Assembly (NCBI GenBank): GCA_025454915.1
Contig: JALONN010000006.1
Span: forward strand, 124,001 to 188,000
Length of the DNA stretch: 64,000 nucleotides
Direction: 5' to 3'
From: Raineya sp.
GTDB lineage: Bacteria > Bacteroidota > Bacteroidia > Cytophagales > Thermonemataceae
In this document: positions 52,814-59,751 of the stretch, piece after piece
How the letters are laid out: the number at the start of each line of letters is the position of its first letter
Position numbering within the stretch: position 1 is the stretch's first letter
The notes under the pieces: model-generated
Told to the model about the DNA's origin: nothing
Seen by the model: only the letters and a program-made list of their open reading frames with translations
Databases searched by the model: none
Made by a program: the position numbers and the translations under genes

Positions 52814-52993
52814 ATGGAATTTACTAAAATCCTTTTCCAAGTACGTAAGGACTTAAAACAGAAAGCTATTATCATAGCTAATGAGAGGCAAAATAAAGAA
52901 CTGCCCAATGGAACATTAAAAAGCGTACTAAACGAAGCCTTAGCAATAGGCTTAGAAACCTTAAAGAAAAAAGAGAAAACTCTTTTAGCGTAA
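52814..52993 (+). CDS. Small ribbon-helix-helix-like regulator, 59 aa
   Basis: 59 aa (MEFTKILFQVRKDLKQKA...). The pattern is a beta-strand-like ILFQVRKDLKQKA, a short helix IIIANERQNKE, then a second helix TLKSVLNEALAIGLETLKKK. It fits a ribbon-helix-helix DNA-binding protein, as used by Arc/CopG/ParG. It is the first gene rightward from the switch and takes the position of Cro or an excisionase/activator. Two long minus-strand overlapping frames here are not convincing. Confidence 0.65.
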   Translation: MEFTKILFQVRKDLKQKAIIIANERQNKELPNGTLKSVLNEALAIGLETLKKKEKTLLA

Positions 52994-53001
52994 ATCAGTA
53001 G

Positions 53002-53084
53002 CGTTCCCAATAGAACGGCAAAACGAGGCTTTAAGCCTTTATCAATGAAAAAAGCCTTTGGAGTGTTGGTAGCACCCCAAAGGC
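53002..53084 (+). promoter_or_regulatory. Three-hairpin structured leader
   Basis: Hairpins: CGTTC/GAACG (53002-53017); AGGCT/AGCCT (53026-53038); and a 12-bp stem GCCTTTGGAGTG/CACCCCAAAGGC with one mismatch (53054-53084). They fill the gap between the 59-aa gene and the next ORFs, with no T-tract at the end. They may be an antiterminator or translational control region for the integrase-replication operon. Confidence 0.45.
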
Positions 53085-53110
53085 AATAACCTTTAAAAAT
53101 TATCTTACTT

Positions 53111-53308
53111 ATGACAAATGTAAAGAAAACCAAAGACTTATCCAAGTCAGAACCGCCAAACTTAACACTTTTCATGCAAAAGGTTTTGGCAAAACAAACA
53201 AGCCTACAATTTCAAATAAGAAAACAAAGACACACTCAGAACACTATAATTCAAATTCATTATGGAAAACAAAGAACACCTTACCCAAAAACAAAAGGCT
53301 TGTTTTGA
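53111..53308 (+). CDS. Doubtful small ORF, 65 aa
   Basis: An ATG-started frame with a highly basic, Gln-rich product (MTNVKKTKDLSKSEPPNL). It overlaps the following gene by 47 bp in another frame. No family is recognised. It could encode a small basic protein such as an excisionase, but coding evidence is weak. Confidence 0.3.
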   Translation: MTNVKKTKDLSKSEPPNLTLFMQKVLAKQTSLQFQIRKQRHTQNTIIQIHYGKQRTPYPKTKGLF

Positions 53309-53501
53309 GGTAGTAGAACATTTTTTTGGTAGTAATTCTCAAATAGAAAGAGTACAGGAACAAATCAATAGCCTTTTCTTAGAATTACTTATATGCCAAG
53401 AAAAAGGCATAGCACCGCAAGATGCAAACGATTTTTGTGAGGCTGTGCATCATGTAAACAACTTTTTTTCATGTTTAAAAAAATCTTTCGCAAATGATTA
53501 A
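53262..53501 (+). CDS. Hypothetical small protein, 79 aa, upstream of the integrase
   Basis: MENKEHLTQKQKACFEVVEHFF followed by helical, acidic sequence with two Cys/Glu-rich stretches (LELLICQEKGIAPQDANDFCEAVHHV). The stop overlaps the integrase start by 8 bp, so the pair is translationally coupled. Position and size suggest an accessory recombination or regulatory factor, but the sequence is not xis-like in any way I can confirm. Confidence 0.65.
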   Translation: MENKEHLTQKQKACFEVVEHFFGSNSQIERVQEQINSLFLELLICQEKGIAPQDANDFCEAVHHVNNFFSCLKKSFAND

Positions 53502-54660
53502 TTCTAATATTAATATCCAATACAAACCGAGCTATAAACCAAGTAAAGAAGGTTTCATTCGGATAAGATGCGTTTTGGTACTTGACAAGTCAAGTATTGA
53601 AATGCAAACAGGTGTCAAAATTCAGCTTAAAGAATGGAATAGCGACACCAAAAGTATTATCAACAATCCAAACCAAGAAAAGTTACTGATAGCCTATAAA
53701 GCAAAATTAGATAGCATTATAGCCAACTATAAATTAGCTAACCGACCGTTTACTTTATTGGAAATAAGGAACACAATGGAGGGCAAAGTAAGGTACAAAA
53801 CCTTACTTAATGCCTTTGATGATTGTTTGGATGCTCATAAATACGATTATTCACCAAGTAACATTAAGAAATGGAATGAACACAGGCGTTTGATTGTAAA
53901 GTTTATAAAGTTAGCTTATCAGAAAGATGATTTGTGGCTAAATGAAGTAACCAAACAAACACCCTTAGACTTCAAAAACTTTCTTTTTGGTGAATATGGA
54001 ACTACAAAGTATGATGCTGACTATGCTAAAAAGGTAGGGCAAACTATCAATAAAGTAATGAAATTTGCTCTCCAAATGGATTATACAGATTATAACCATT
54101 TTGAGCTCTTAAAAATCAAAGGCAAGAAAAAACGTTTGCCTTTGTGTTTATCACAAGAACAAGTACAAAAGATAGCTTCACACAATTTTACTGATAAACA
54201 TTTGGCTAAGATGGCTAAATTGTTTGTTTTCCAATGCTATACAGGACTTGCATTTGTAGATTTACATAATCTTACACCTGATTGTATTAAAGAGTATAAG
54301 GGCAAAAAGTACATTGTTATTTTGAGGCAAAAAACAGCCTCTTATGATTGTCTTTCTAACATTCCTATTTTTCCAGAGGCTCAAAATATCATAGATTATT
54401 TTGATGGAATAGACAAGTTTCCCAAACCTTACAATCATATCTACAATAAAGCCTTAAAGGTTATTGGTGAAGTTTGCGAAATACCTATAAAACTGCATAC
54501 ACACTTAGGACGCAAAACTTTTACGGACTATGCCTTACATAGTTTATATCTTTCTGGTGATGAGGTTCGCTCAATGTTGGGGCAAGTAGATGATAGGAGT
54601 TTAGGTATATATGGAAAAATCAATATGGAACGTATCCATAACATTTTATTTAAAGACTAA
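53494..54660 (+). CDS. Tyrosine recombinase (integrase) of the element
   Basis: 388 aa with the Bacteroidota integrase layout: an Arm-binding domain (about 1-90, FIRIRCVLVLDKSSIEMQTGVKIQLKEWN), a SAM-like core-binding domain (about 95-205) and the catalytic domain. Catalytic positions: the first Arg is replaced (QCYTGLAFVDL, as in CTnDOT-type integrases that lack it); Lys in RQKTASYDCLSNIPI; HTHLGRKTF gives the HxxR; the usual LGH reads MLGQVDDRS (His to Gln); the nucleophile Tyr is in LGIYGKI. It should recombine tRNA-Pro att sites. Confidence 0.92.
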   Translation: MINSNINIQYKPSYKPSKEGFIRIRCVLVLDKSSIEMQTGVKIQLKEWNSDTKSIINNPNQEKLLIAYKAKLDSIIANYKLANRPFTLLEIRNTMEGKVRYKTLLNAFDDCLDAHKYDYSPSNIKKWNEHRRLIVKFIKLAYQKDDLWLNEVTKQTPLDFKNFLFGEYGTTKYDADYAKKVGQTINKVMKFALQMDYTDYNHFELLKIKGKKKRLPLCLSQEQVQKIASHNFTDKHLAKMAKLFVFQCYTGLAFVDLHNLTPDCIKEYKGKKYIVILRQKTASYDCLSNIPIFPEAQNIIDYFDGIDKFPKPYNHIYNKALKVIGEVCEIPIKLHTHLGRKTFTDYALHSLYLSGDEVRSMLGQVDDRSLGIYGKINMERIHNILFKD

Positions 54661-54667
54661 GATAAGA

Positions 54668-54702
54668 AAAAGCCCTCAAATAACTACACTTTGAGGGCTT
54701 TT
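54668..54702 (+). terminator. Terminator after the integrase
   Basis: AAAAGCCCTCAAA - 9 nt - TTTGAGGGCTTTT, then CG. Also works in reverse. It lies 7 bp after the stop, separating the integrase from the replication genes. Confidence 0.88.
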
Positions 54703-54736
54703 CGTAATTCAAAACACTATTTAGATATGTAAAGAT

Positions 54737-55756
54737 ATGAAAAACAATGAAATAAATCAAGAGAAAAAGAAATTATCTATTTTTGATTTTGAAGTAAACC
54801 AACATTCAAAAATAAAAGAGTTAGAACCTACTTTATATATTGGAGGCTCTTTATTTGGTGCAAAAGGTGAACTTTCTTTTATTTCAGGGAAAGCCAAAGC
54901 AGGTAAAACTTCTATTGCTACTATTATTATTGCAAGTTGTTTAACAAAAAGACCTCAATTTGATAGTTTAGGTATTGAAAGTGTCTTTTGTGAAAATAAG
55001 CCCATTATTTACATAGATACAGAACAAAGCAAAGCCAGCAGTAAAAAAATAGTGGAAAGAGTCTGTAAATTACTCAATACTCCTAAACAGCCTGAAAACC
55101 TCAAAATATTTAACTTTAGAAGCGTATCTATTGAGGACAGGAAAATATTTATCCAAGAAATGTTTGAGGCTTTTAAAAGCCCCTATTTAGTGTTTATAGA
55201 CGGTTTGGGAGACCTTGTAAAGTCTGCCAATGATGAGAAAGAAGCCAATGAAATTTTACAGCTATTTGCCAATTATGCTGAAAAATATCACACCTCAATA
55301 GTTTTGTTTCTACATGAAACCCACACCAACGAAAAAATGAGAGGACATTTAGGAAGTGAAGCAGAACGCAAATGCTTTGCTACTATTTCCATTTCAAAGG
55401 ATAGGGCAAAACAAGTACATTCCATAAAACCCAAGTTATTCAGAGATTCCAAAGATTTTGAAGAAATCATATTCAGATATGATGAGGAAGCAAAAGCAAT
55501 GGTAAGCCTCAAAGGTTCTGATTATCAAAAAGCCAAAGAGAATAAAGAAAATGAGTTTTGGCATTTAGGAAGCCTTTTAAAGCCTGATGAGAAAATCAGT
55601 AGTACAGAACTACTCAATAGAGTAATGAATTACACACACCTCAAAGAAAGAAGTTCCAAAGACAAAATACAAAAAATGGTAAGTATTGGAGTAATCACAA
55701 AAGAAGAAATATCCAAAAATGAAGTTTATTACTTTTTATCTAATTCTGCACTCTAA
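54737..55756 (+). CDS. RecA-fold ATPase, RepA-like helicase / helicase loader
   Basis: 339 aa. Walker A is SGKAKAGKTSIAT (about 52-64) and Walker B YLVFIDGLGDLV (about 154-165), with LFLHETHTNEKMRGHLGSEAERK as the sensor/DNA-loop region, like hexameric RepA (RSF1010-type) helicases used by plasmids and integrative elements. A C-terminal winged-helix-like part (about 275-335, STELLNRVMNYTHLKERSSKDKIQKMVSIGVI) could bind the adjacent repeats. The last codons already include the first octamer of the origin-like array. The primase follows after 245 bp. Confidence 0.87.
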   Translation: MKNNEINQEKKKLSIFDFEVNQHSKIKELEPTLYIGGSLFGAKGELSFISGKAKAGKTSIATIIIASCLTKRPQFDSLGIESVFCENKPIIYIDTEQSKASSKKIVERVCKLLNTPKQPENLKIFNFRSVSIEDRKIFIQEMFEAFKSPYLVFIDGLGDLVKSANDEKEANEILQLFANYAEKYHTSIVLFLHETHTNEKMRGHLGSEAERKCFATISISKDRAKQVHSIKPKLFRDSKDFEEIIFRYDEEAKAMVSLKGSDYQKAKENKENEFWHLGSLLKPDEKISSTELLNRVMNYTHLKERSSKDKIQKMVSIGVITKEEISKNEVYYFLSNSAL

Positions 55757-55936
55757 CTTATTTAGGTATTAGAGTGCAGAGTGCAATGCAAATATATATA
55801 AGGAAAAATTGCACTCTGCACTCCACAATTAGAAATAAAAAAGTAAAAAAATACTTTAAAAACTTACTTGATTTCATGTAATATTTTTCAGAGTGCAGAG
55901 TGCAAAAACCTATATATACCCCACACATTGCACTCC
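55747..55936. repeat. AGAGTGCA iteron array: candidate replication origin of the element
   Basis: Eight copies of AGAGTGCA (two end in GGAGTGCA), in both orientations, within 190 bp: minus at 55747, 55810, 55817, 55929; plus at 55771, 55778, 55890, 55897. They form two dyads: a tandem pair (AGAGTGCAGAGTGCA), a 24-bp AT-rich spacer containing ATATATA, then inverted copies. Both spacers are exactly 24 bp. The array lies between the RepA-like ATPase and the primase. This is typical of origins bound by an initiator protein. Confidence 0.75.
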
Positions 55937-56001
55937 AAAACTTGCATTATTTTACAACTTGGAATAGTACAATTTTTAGGGCAAATAAAAGAAAAAGATT
56001 T

Positions 56002-56871
56002 ATGAGAACTTTCAATGATTCAGAACTTCAAAAAGCTAAAAACTATCCTATTTCAGAGATATTGAAACAAAATAGCTTTGAACCTATTAAAGCAAGTAAT
56101 AAAACTACTTTTTACTTTTCTCCATTCAGAAACGAAAAGACACCAAGTTTTGCAGTTTATCCAAGTACCAATACATTTTTTGACTTTGGAACAGGACTTG
56201 GTGGAGATGTTATTCAATTAGTTTGTGAGCTTCAAAAGATAACCTTTGTAGAAGCTGTAAAAAGGCTATTGGAAAATGAAACTTTCTTTTTTATCAGCCC
56301 TAAACCTTTGAGCCAAGAAACACCAAAAACAGTTATAGAAGCATTAAAACCTCTCAATAATAAATTTTTCAAAGAATATCTTTCTAAAAGAAAAATAGAT
56401 ATTTCCATAGCTCAAAAATATCTGCAGGAGATTTACTATAAAACTTCACCTAACCAAAAAAAGAACTTCTTTGGAATAGGTATAGAGAACCAAAGCAAAG
56501 GCTTTGAAGTCAAGAATTGCCAAACAGAACAATACTATTGTTTAGGCTCAAAAGATGTTACCATTATAGAAAACCCTACTTTTAACACTTGGAGTGTCTT
56601 TGAAAGTATGTTTGATTTCTTGGCATCACTTACCTACTTTCAAAAACCTATTCAAAGCAATGTTGTTATCTTACATTCAGTTTCCATAATTTCCAATATT
56701 TTGGAAACACCTTATCCAAATACAGAAAAGATATATTTGTTTCTTGACAATGATAAAGCAGGAAACAAAGCCACACAAGAACTAACAGACCATTTTAGCC
56801 AATTTTTTAAAGTCTTGGATTGTCGGTATATCTACCAAGACCACAAAGATTTTAATGAGTTCTTAATGTAG
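56002..56871 (+). CDS. CHC2-like / Toprim primase of the element
   Basis: 289 aa from the ATG at 56002; the frame opens earlier at 55900, within the repeats, and would give an improbable leader. The N-terminal domain (about 30-70) follows the DnaG zinc-domain outline YFSPFRNEKTPSFAVYP - FDFGTGLGGDVIQLV but all zinc ligands are replaced. A linker and a Toprim domain follow, with Glu in WSVFESMFDFLA and the DxD in IYLFLDNDKAGNKATQEL. This type is common in Bacteroidota elements and should prime replication with the adjacent ATPase. Last gene before the right attachment site. Confidence 0.88.
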   Translation: MRTFNDSELQKAKNYPISEILKQNSFEPIKASNKTTFYFSPFRNEKTPSFAVYPSTNTFFDFGTGLGGDVIQLVCELQKITFVEAVKRLLENETFFFISPKPLSQETPKTVIEALKPLNNKFFKEYLSKRKIDISIAQKYLQEIYYKTSPNQKKNFFGIGIENQSKGFEVKNCQTEQYYCLGSKDVTIIENPTFNTWSVFESMFDFLASLTYFQKPIQSNVVILHSVSIISNILETPYPNTEKIYLFLDNDKAGNKATQELTDHFSQFFKVLDCRYIYQDHKDFNEFLM

Positions 56872-56887
56872 GTGAATAAAAAACAAT

Positions 56888-56967
56888 CAGGTTCTAAGAA
56901 ATATGAGAAATACAGTAAAGCAGGTAATTTTTACTATCTGTTAAGGGCTTTGCTTTGCAGGTTCTAA
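56888..56967. repeat. CAGGTTCTAA direct repeats near the right end
   Basis: Identical 10-mers at 56888-56897 and 56958-56967, with a partial copy (GCAGGTAA) at 56920. Their position about 40-115 bp inside the right attachment site would suit integrase arm-binding sites. Low complexity of the region makes chance possible. Confidence 0.3.
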
Positions 56968-56973
56968 AAAAGA

Positions 56974-57008
56974 AAAAACCCTCTAAACTTTGAATTTAGA
57001 GGGTTTTT
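56974..57008 (-). terminator. tRNA-Pro terminator supplied by the element
   Basis: AAAAACCCTCTAAA / TTTAGAGGGTTTTT, 14-bp stem, immediately 3' of tRNA-Pro on the minus strand. It is a different sequence from the terminator at the left junction but holds the same position. Confidence 0.85.
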
Positions 57009-57021
57009 GTCGGGGTGGCAA
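57002..57021. repeat. Right attachment site (3' end of tRNA-Pro)
   Basis: GGTTTTTGTCGGGGTGGCAA, identical to 47541-47560; the last 12 bases are the tRNA 3' end, so the tRNA stays intact after integration. Confidence 0.88.
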
Positions 57022-57084
57022 GATTCGAACTTGCGACCTCCTGCTCCCAAAGCAGGCGCGATAACCGGGCTACGCTACACCCCG
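57010..57084 (-). tRNA. tRNA-Pro (anticodon TGG)
   Basis: Acceptor CGGGGTG/CACCCCG with discriminator A; anticodon arm CCTGC-TTTGGGA-GCAGG gives TGG; T arm GCAAG-TTCGAAT-CTTGC. CCA is not encoded. The gene serves as the integration target of the element to its left. Confidence 0.96.
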
Positions 57085-57129
57085 AATTTTATTTTAGCAA
57101 CTTTTGCCAAAATTTTTCTAACAAAAAAG

Positions 57130-57214
57130 AGGAGAGGATGGGACTCGAACCCACGCATCGGTCTCCCGATGACAGTTTAGCAAACTGCTCCTTTAACCGC
57201 TCAGGCACCTCTCC
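57130..57214 (-). tRNA. tRNA-Ser (anticodon GCT)
   Basis: Acceptor GGAGAGG/CCTCTCC; anticodon loop TTGCTAA gives GCT; long variable arm CATCGGGAGACCGATG as expected for serine; T loop TTCGAGT. The base after the acceptor stem reads T where G73 is usual. 45 bp upstream of tRNA-Pro on the same strand. Confidence 0.95.
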
Positions 57215-57327
57215 TGCTTGTTTTGAGTCTGCAAATATAGATACTTTTTTTCTATCTACAAATTTTTTATTTACATTTTTTAAAACAAGCACACAACCTA
57301 CTGATAATCAATAAAAAATTTATGATT

Positions 57328-58965
57328 TTATTTTTTTGAAACTGTCTGTTTATCTAATGTTTTAGCACTTTCAACCATTTGTATAAAATCAGAACGATAC
57401 CCATTATCATCTTTTCCTTTTGAACCTCTTGCCATTGAAAGAACTTGTTCATAATTACTCTTTCCTTTGTAGGGTGATTCTCTCAAGAGCATTCCAAAAC
57501 TTGCCACTGATGCCGAAAATCTAAAATTATTCGATGTACTTTCCCAATCTTGTGTATTTTTTTCTATCACCTGAGTTATCAGTACACTTTCTTCTTTTTT
57601 GAGAGGCTTGTATCTGAATTTAACAGTCATCAATTCATTGGTCTGCGATTGGTTTGAAAGCTGATTTTGTTGGTATTTCAAATCATCTGTTTTAGAAATA
57701 TATTCACTCTTTACACCTACTGGCACTATTTCGTAAAGAGCTGTCACTGTATGCCCTGCTCCCAGTTCTCCAGCATCTTTTTTATCATTATTGAAATCTT
57801 CATTTGCCATTACTCTGTTTTCATAACCAATGAGTCTGTATGCCTGAACCCATTTAGGATTAAACTCTACTTGTATTTTTACGTCTTTGGCAATGGTAAA
57901 CATATTAGCTCTCATTTCTTTGGCAAATACTTTTTGAGCTTCCTGAAGATTATCTATATAAAAGTAGTTTCCATTAGCATTTTTGGCAATTTCTTCTAAT
58001 CTTCCGTCTTTATAATTCCCCATTCCAAAACCACAAATAGTTAGATAAATATCTAATTTTCGTTTTTCTTCAACCATTCTGACAAGTTCAGCAGTAGAGC
58101 TTACTCCTACATTAAAATCACCATCCGAACACAGAATAATACGGTTATTCCCTCCTTTAATCAGGTTTTCTTCGGCAACTTTGTAGGCAAGTGTAATACC
58201 TTTCCCTCCTGCTGTTCCTCCTCCAGCTTTCAGATTATCCAAAGCCTCCATGATTTTATCTTTCTGATTGGCTGGAGTAGCAGGTAAAGCCAAGCCTTCT
58301 GAACCAGCATATACTACAATTGAGACTCTATCCTTTTCTGAAAGTTCATTGAGTAAAATTGACATTGATTTTTTAACAAGGGGCAGCTTATTTTCTTCCT
58401 CCATTGACCCCGAAATATCTATCAAGAAAACAAGATTAGAAGGCTTTAGATTTCTATAATCTAAATTTTTACCCTGCAAACCAATGTGAACAAGTTTATT
58501 TTCAGGATTCCAAGGACATGAAGCTAACTCTGTATTAATAGTAAAAGGATGCTCTCCAGTAGGCTCTTTGTATTCATAATCAAAATAGTTAATCATCTCT
58601 TCAATTCTAACTACATCTTTTTGTGGTAGTTGCCCTCTTTCTATATTGTATCTGACTTGGCTGTAAGAAGCATTATCCACATCAATGGAAAATGTAGAAA
58701 GTGGCTCTTTTTGAGCAGATTTAAAAGGATTGTCTTCTATTTTATTGTATTCATCAGTATTGTGTTGAGGTTCTGGTTCTTTTGGAGCACTTTTATCCAT
58801 CATGGTTGCACTCTCCTCTGTTTTGGGAGCTTCCATTCGTTGATATTGTTTATTATCTGTTTTATGATTGCCTGTTTCATGTTGTTGACCACCACAACCT
58901 GATAAAATTTGGGCAATAAAAATCCCTGCCAAGCTAATAGCTCGGATATTTGATAATCCTTTCAT
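57328..58965 (-). CDS. von Willebrand factor type A domain lipoprotein, YfbK-like
   Basis: 545 aa. Signal with lipobox ILSGCGGQQ (Cys about 24). A Thr/Glu/Lys-rich linker (about 30-80) precedes the VWA N-terminal region (about 84-135, FSIDVDNASYSQVRYNIERGQLP). The VWA domain (about 170-350) has an intact MIDAS: FLIDISGSM (DxSxS), AGGGTAGG (Thr) and CSDGDFNVG (Asp). The C-terminal DUF3520-type region is about 390-545. YfbK-like lipoproteins are widespread with unknown targets. It is downstream of the two tRNAs and divergent from the thioredoxin gene. Confidence 0.9.
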   Translation of the reverse strand: MKGLSNIRAISLAGIFIAQILSGCGGQQHETGNHKTDNKQYQRMEAPKTEESATMMDKSAPKEPEPQHNTDEYNKIEDNPFKSAQKEPLSTFSIDVDNASYSQVRYNIERGQLPQKDVVRIEEMINYFDYEYKEPTGEHPFTINTELASCPWNPENKLVHIGLQGKNLDYRNLKPSNLVFLIDISGSMEEENKLPLVKKSMSILLNELSEKDRVSIVVYAGSEGLALPATPANQKDKIMEALDNLKAGGGTAGGKGITLAYKVAEENLIKGGNNRIILCSDGDFNVGVSSTAELVRMVEEKRKLDIYLTICGFGMGNYKDGRLEEIAKNANGNYFYIDNLQEAQKVFAKEMRANMFTIAKDVKIQVEFNPKWVQAYRLIGYENRVMANEDFNNDKKDAGELGAGHTVTALYEIVPVGVKSEYISKTDDLKYQQNQLSNQSQTNELMTVKFRYKPLKKEESVLITQVIEKNTQDWESTSNNFRFSASVASFGMLLRESPYKGKSNYEQVLSMARGSKGKDDNGYRSDFIQMVESAKTLDKQTVSKK

Positions 58966-59103
58966 AGTAATAAAATTTTGATTTGAAAAATGGAGTAGTG
59001 TTTATACCATTCAGACAGGGGCTAAAAACTTTTTACACTTTTTATAACAAAAACCACAAAAAGTAACCCAAAAATTGTAAGTTTGTAAGAAAAAATATAA
59101 AAA

Positions 59104-59712
59104 ATGCTTGAAAAACATCATTTAGAGCCTTCTCTGACTTATCAAGGCTACATGAAGATGGCTCATGAGTTATTTGAACAAGGAAAAACAACTTCTAAAG
59201 ACCCACATTATAACGAAGCTTGGGTTTTAGAGCTTACCAAGTTAAATTTCCAGCGTATTCAAAGAATAGAAAAAACAACACAGGTTTCTGAAGATATACA
59301 AAAAGAATTAGAAAAGTTAAATAAACACTGGATTTGGCTTATGTTGGTTGAATCTTGGTGTGGAGATGTTGCCCAGAATTTACCTACTATTCATAAAATT
59401 GCAGAAACAAGTAATGGCAAAATATCTCTTCAACTACTATTAAGAGATGAAAACTTGGAAGTAATGGATATGTTTCTGACAAATGGAGGACGTTCTATTC
59501 CTAGGATGGTTTGTCTGGATAAAAATTTAACCATTTTGGGTACATGGGGACCAAGACCTGCTCCAGTACAAGAACTAATGCTTAGTGCTAAAGCAGAAGG
59601 TAAAACATTTGATGAAATACATGATATTGTACATGGCTGGTATGCCAAAGATAAAACTCAAACTCTTCAAAAAGAATTTCTAGCTCTCATTCAATCTTGG
59701 AGCGTTCTATAA
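59104..59712 (+). CDS. Thioredoxin-fold family protein with a single active-site Cys
   Basis: 202 aa. Helical N-terminal extension of about 75 residues (MKMAHELFEQGKTTSKDPHYNEAW), then a thioredoxin fold with VESWCGDVAQNLPTIHKI, where CGDV replaces CxxC. IPRMVCLDKN gives the cis-Pro region. With one Cys it may be a glutathione/bacillithiol-type or peroxidase-like relay rather than a dithiol reductase. TAAGTTTG at 59078-59085 matches the -7 consensus, but no -33 is seen. No signal peptide, so cytoplasmic. Confidence 0.85.
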   Translation: MLEKHHLEPSLTYQGYMKMAHELFEQGKTTSKDPHYNEAWVLELTKLNFQRIQRIEKTTQVSEDIQKELEKLNKHWIWLMLVESWCGDVAQNLPTIHKIAETSNGKISLQLLLRDENLEVMDMFLTNGGRSIPRMVCLDKNLTILGTWGPRPAPVQELMLSAKAEGKTFDEIHDIVHGWYAKDKTQTLQKEFLALIQSWSVL

Positions 59713-59751
59713 ACTACATCTTATTTTTTCATTCTTTTTACAACTAAAGAT

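Larger units (their letters stand above)
47541..57021. mobile_element. ~9.46-kb integrative element in the 3' end of tRNA-Pro
   Basis: Bounded by two exact 20-bp copies of GGTTTTTGTCGGGGTGGCAA; the right copy is the tRNA-Pro 3' end. Contents in order: KAP NTPase, 64-aa protein, RimK-like ligase, small lipoprotein, XRE repressor diverging from a 59-aa regulator, two small ORFs, tyrosine integrase, RecA-like ATPase, iteron array, primase. No relaxase, T4CP, capsid or terminase gene is visible. The module order (repressor switch, integrase, replication genes with origin) resembles phage satellites and small integrative plasmids; cargo is on the left. Flanking genes are housekeeping. Confidence 0.88.

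Noticed and set aside
52798..53175. 125-aa minus-strand ORF in the element
   Set aside because: It lies opposite the 59-aa RHH-like gene and the three hairpins; its product is membrane-like only because the plus strand is Lys-rich.
55747..55936. CRISPR array
   Set aside because: Units are 8-bp octamers in both orientations with spacers of identical length and similar content, and no cas genes; it fits an origin better.
47541..57021. Complete prophage or conjugative element
   Set aside because: I found no capsid, portal, terminase, tail, relaxase or type IV secretion gene in this interval.
57089..57292. 67-aa minus-strand ORF overlapping tRNA-Ser
   Set aside because: It covers the tRNA-Ser gene and has no protein-like features outside it.
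57015..57314. 99-aa plus-strand ORF across the tRNA genes (MARFELATSCSQSRRDNRATLHP)
   Set aside because: It is the translation of the reverse complement of tRNA-Pro and tRNA-Ser, a well-known false protein family.
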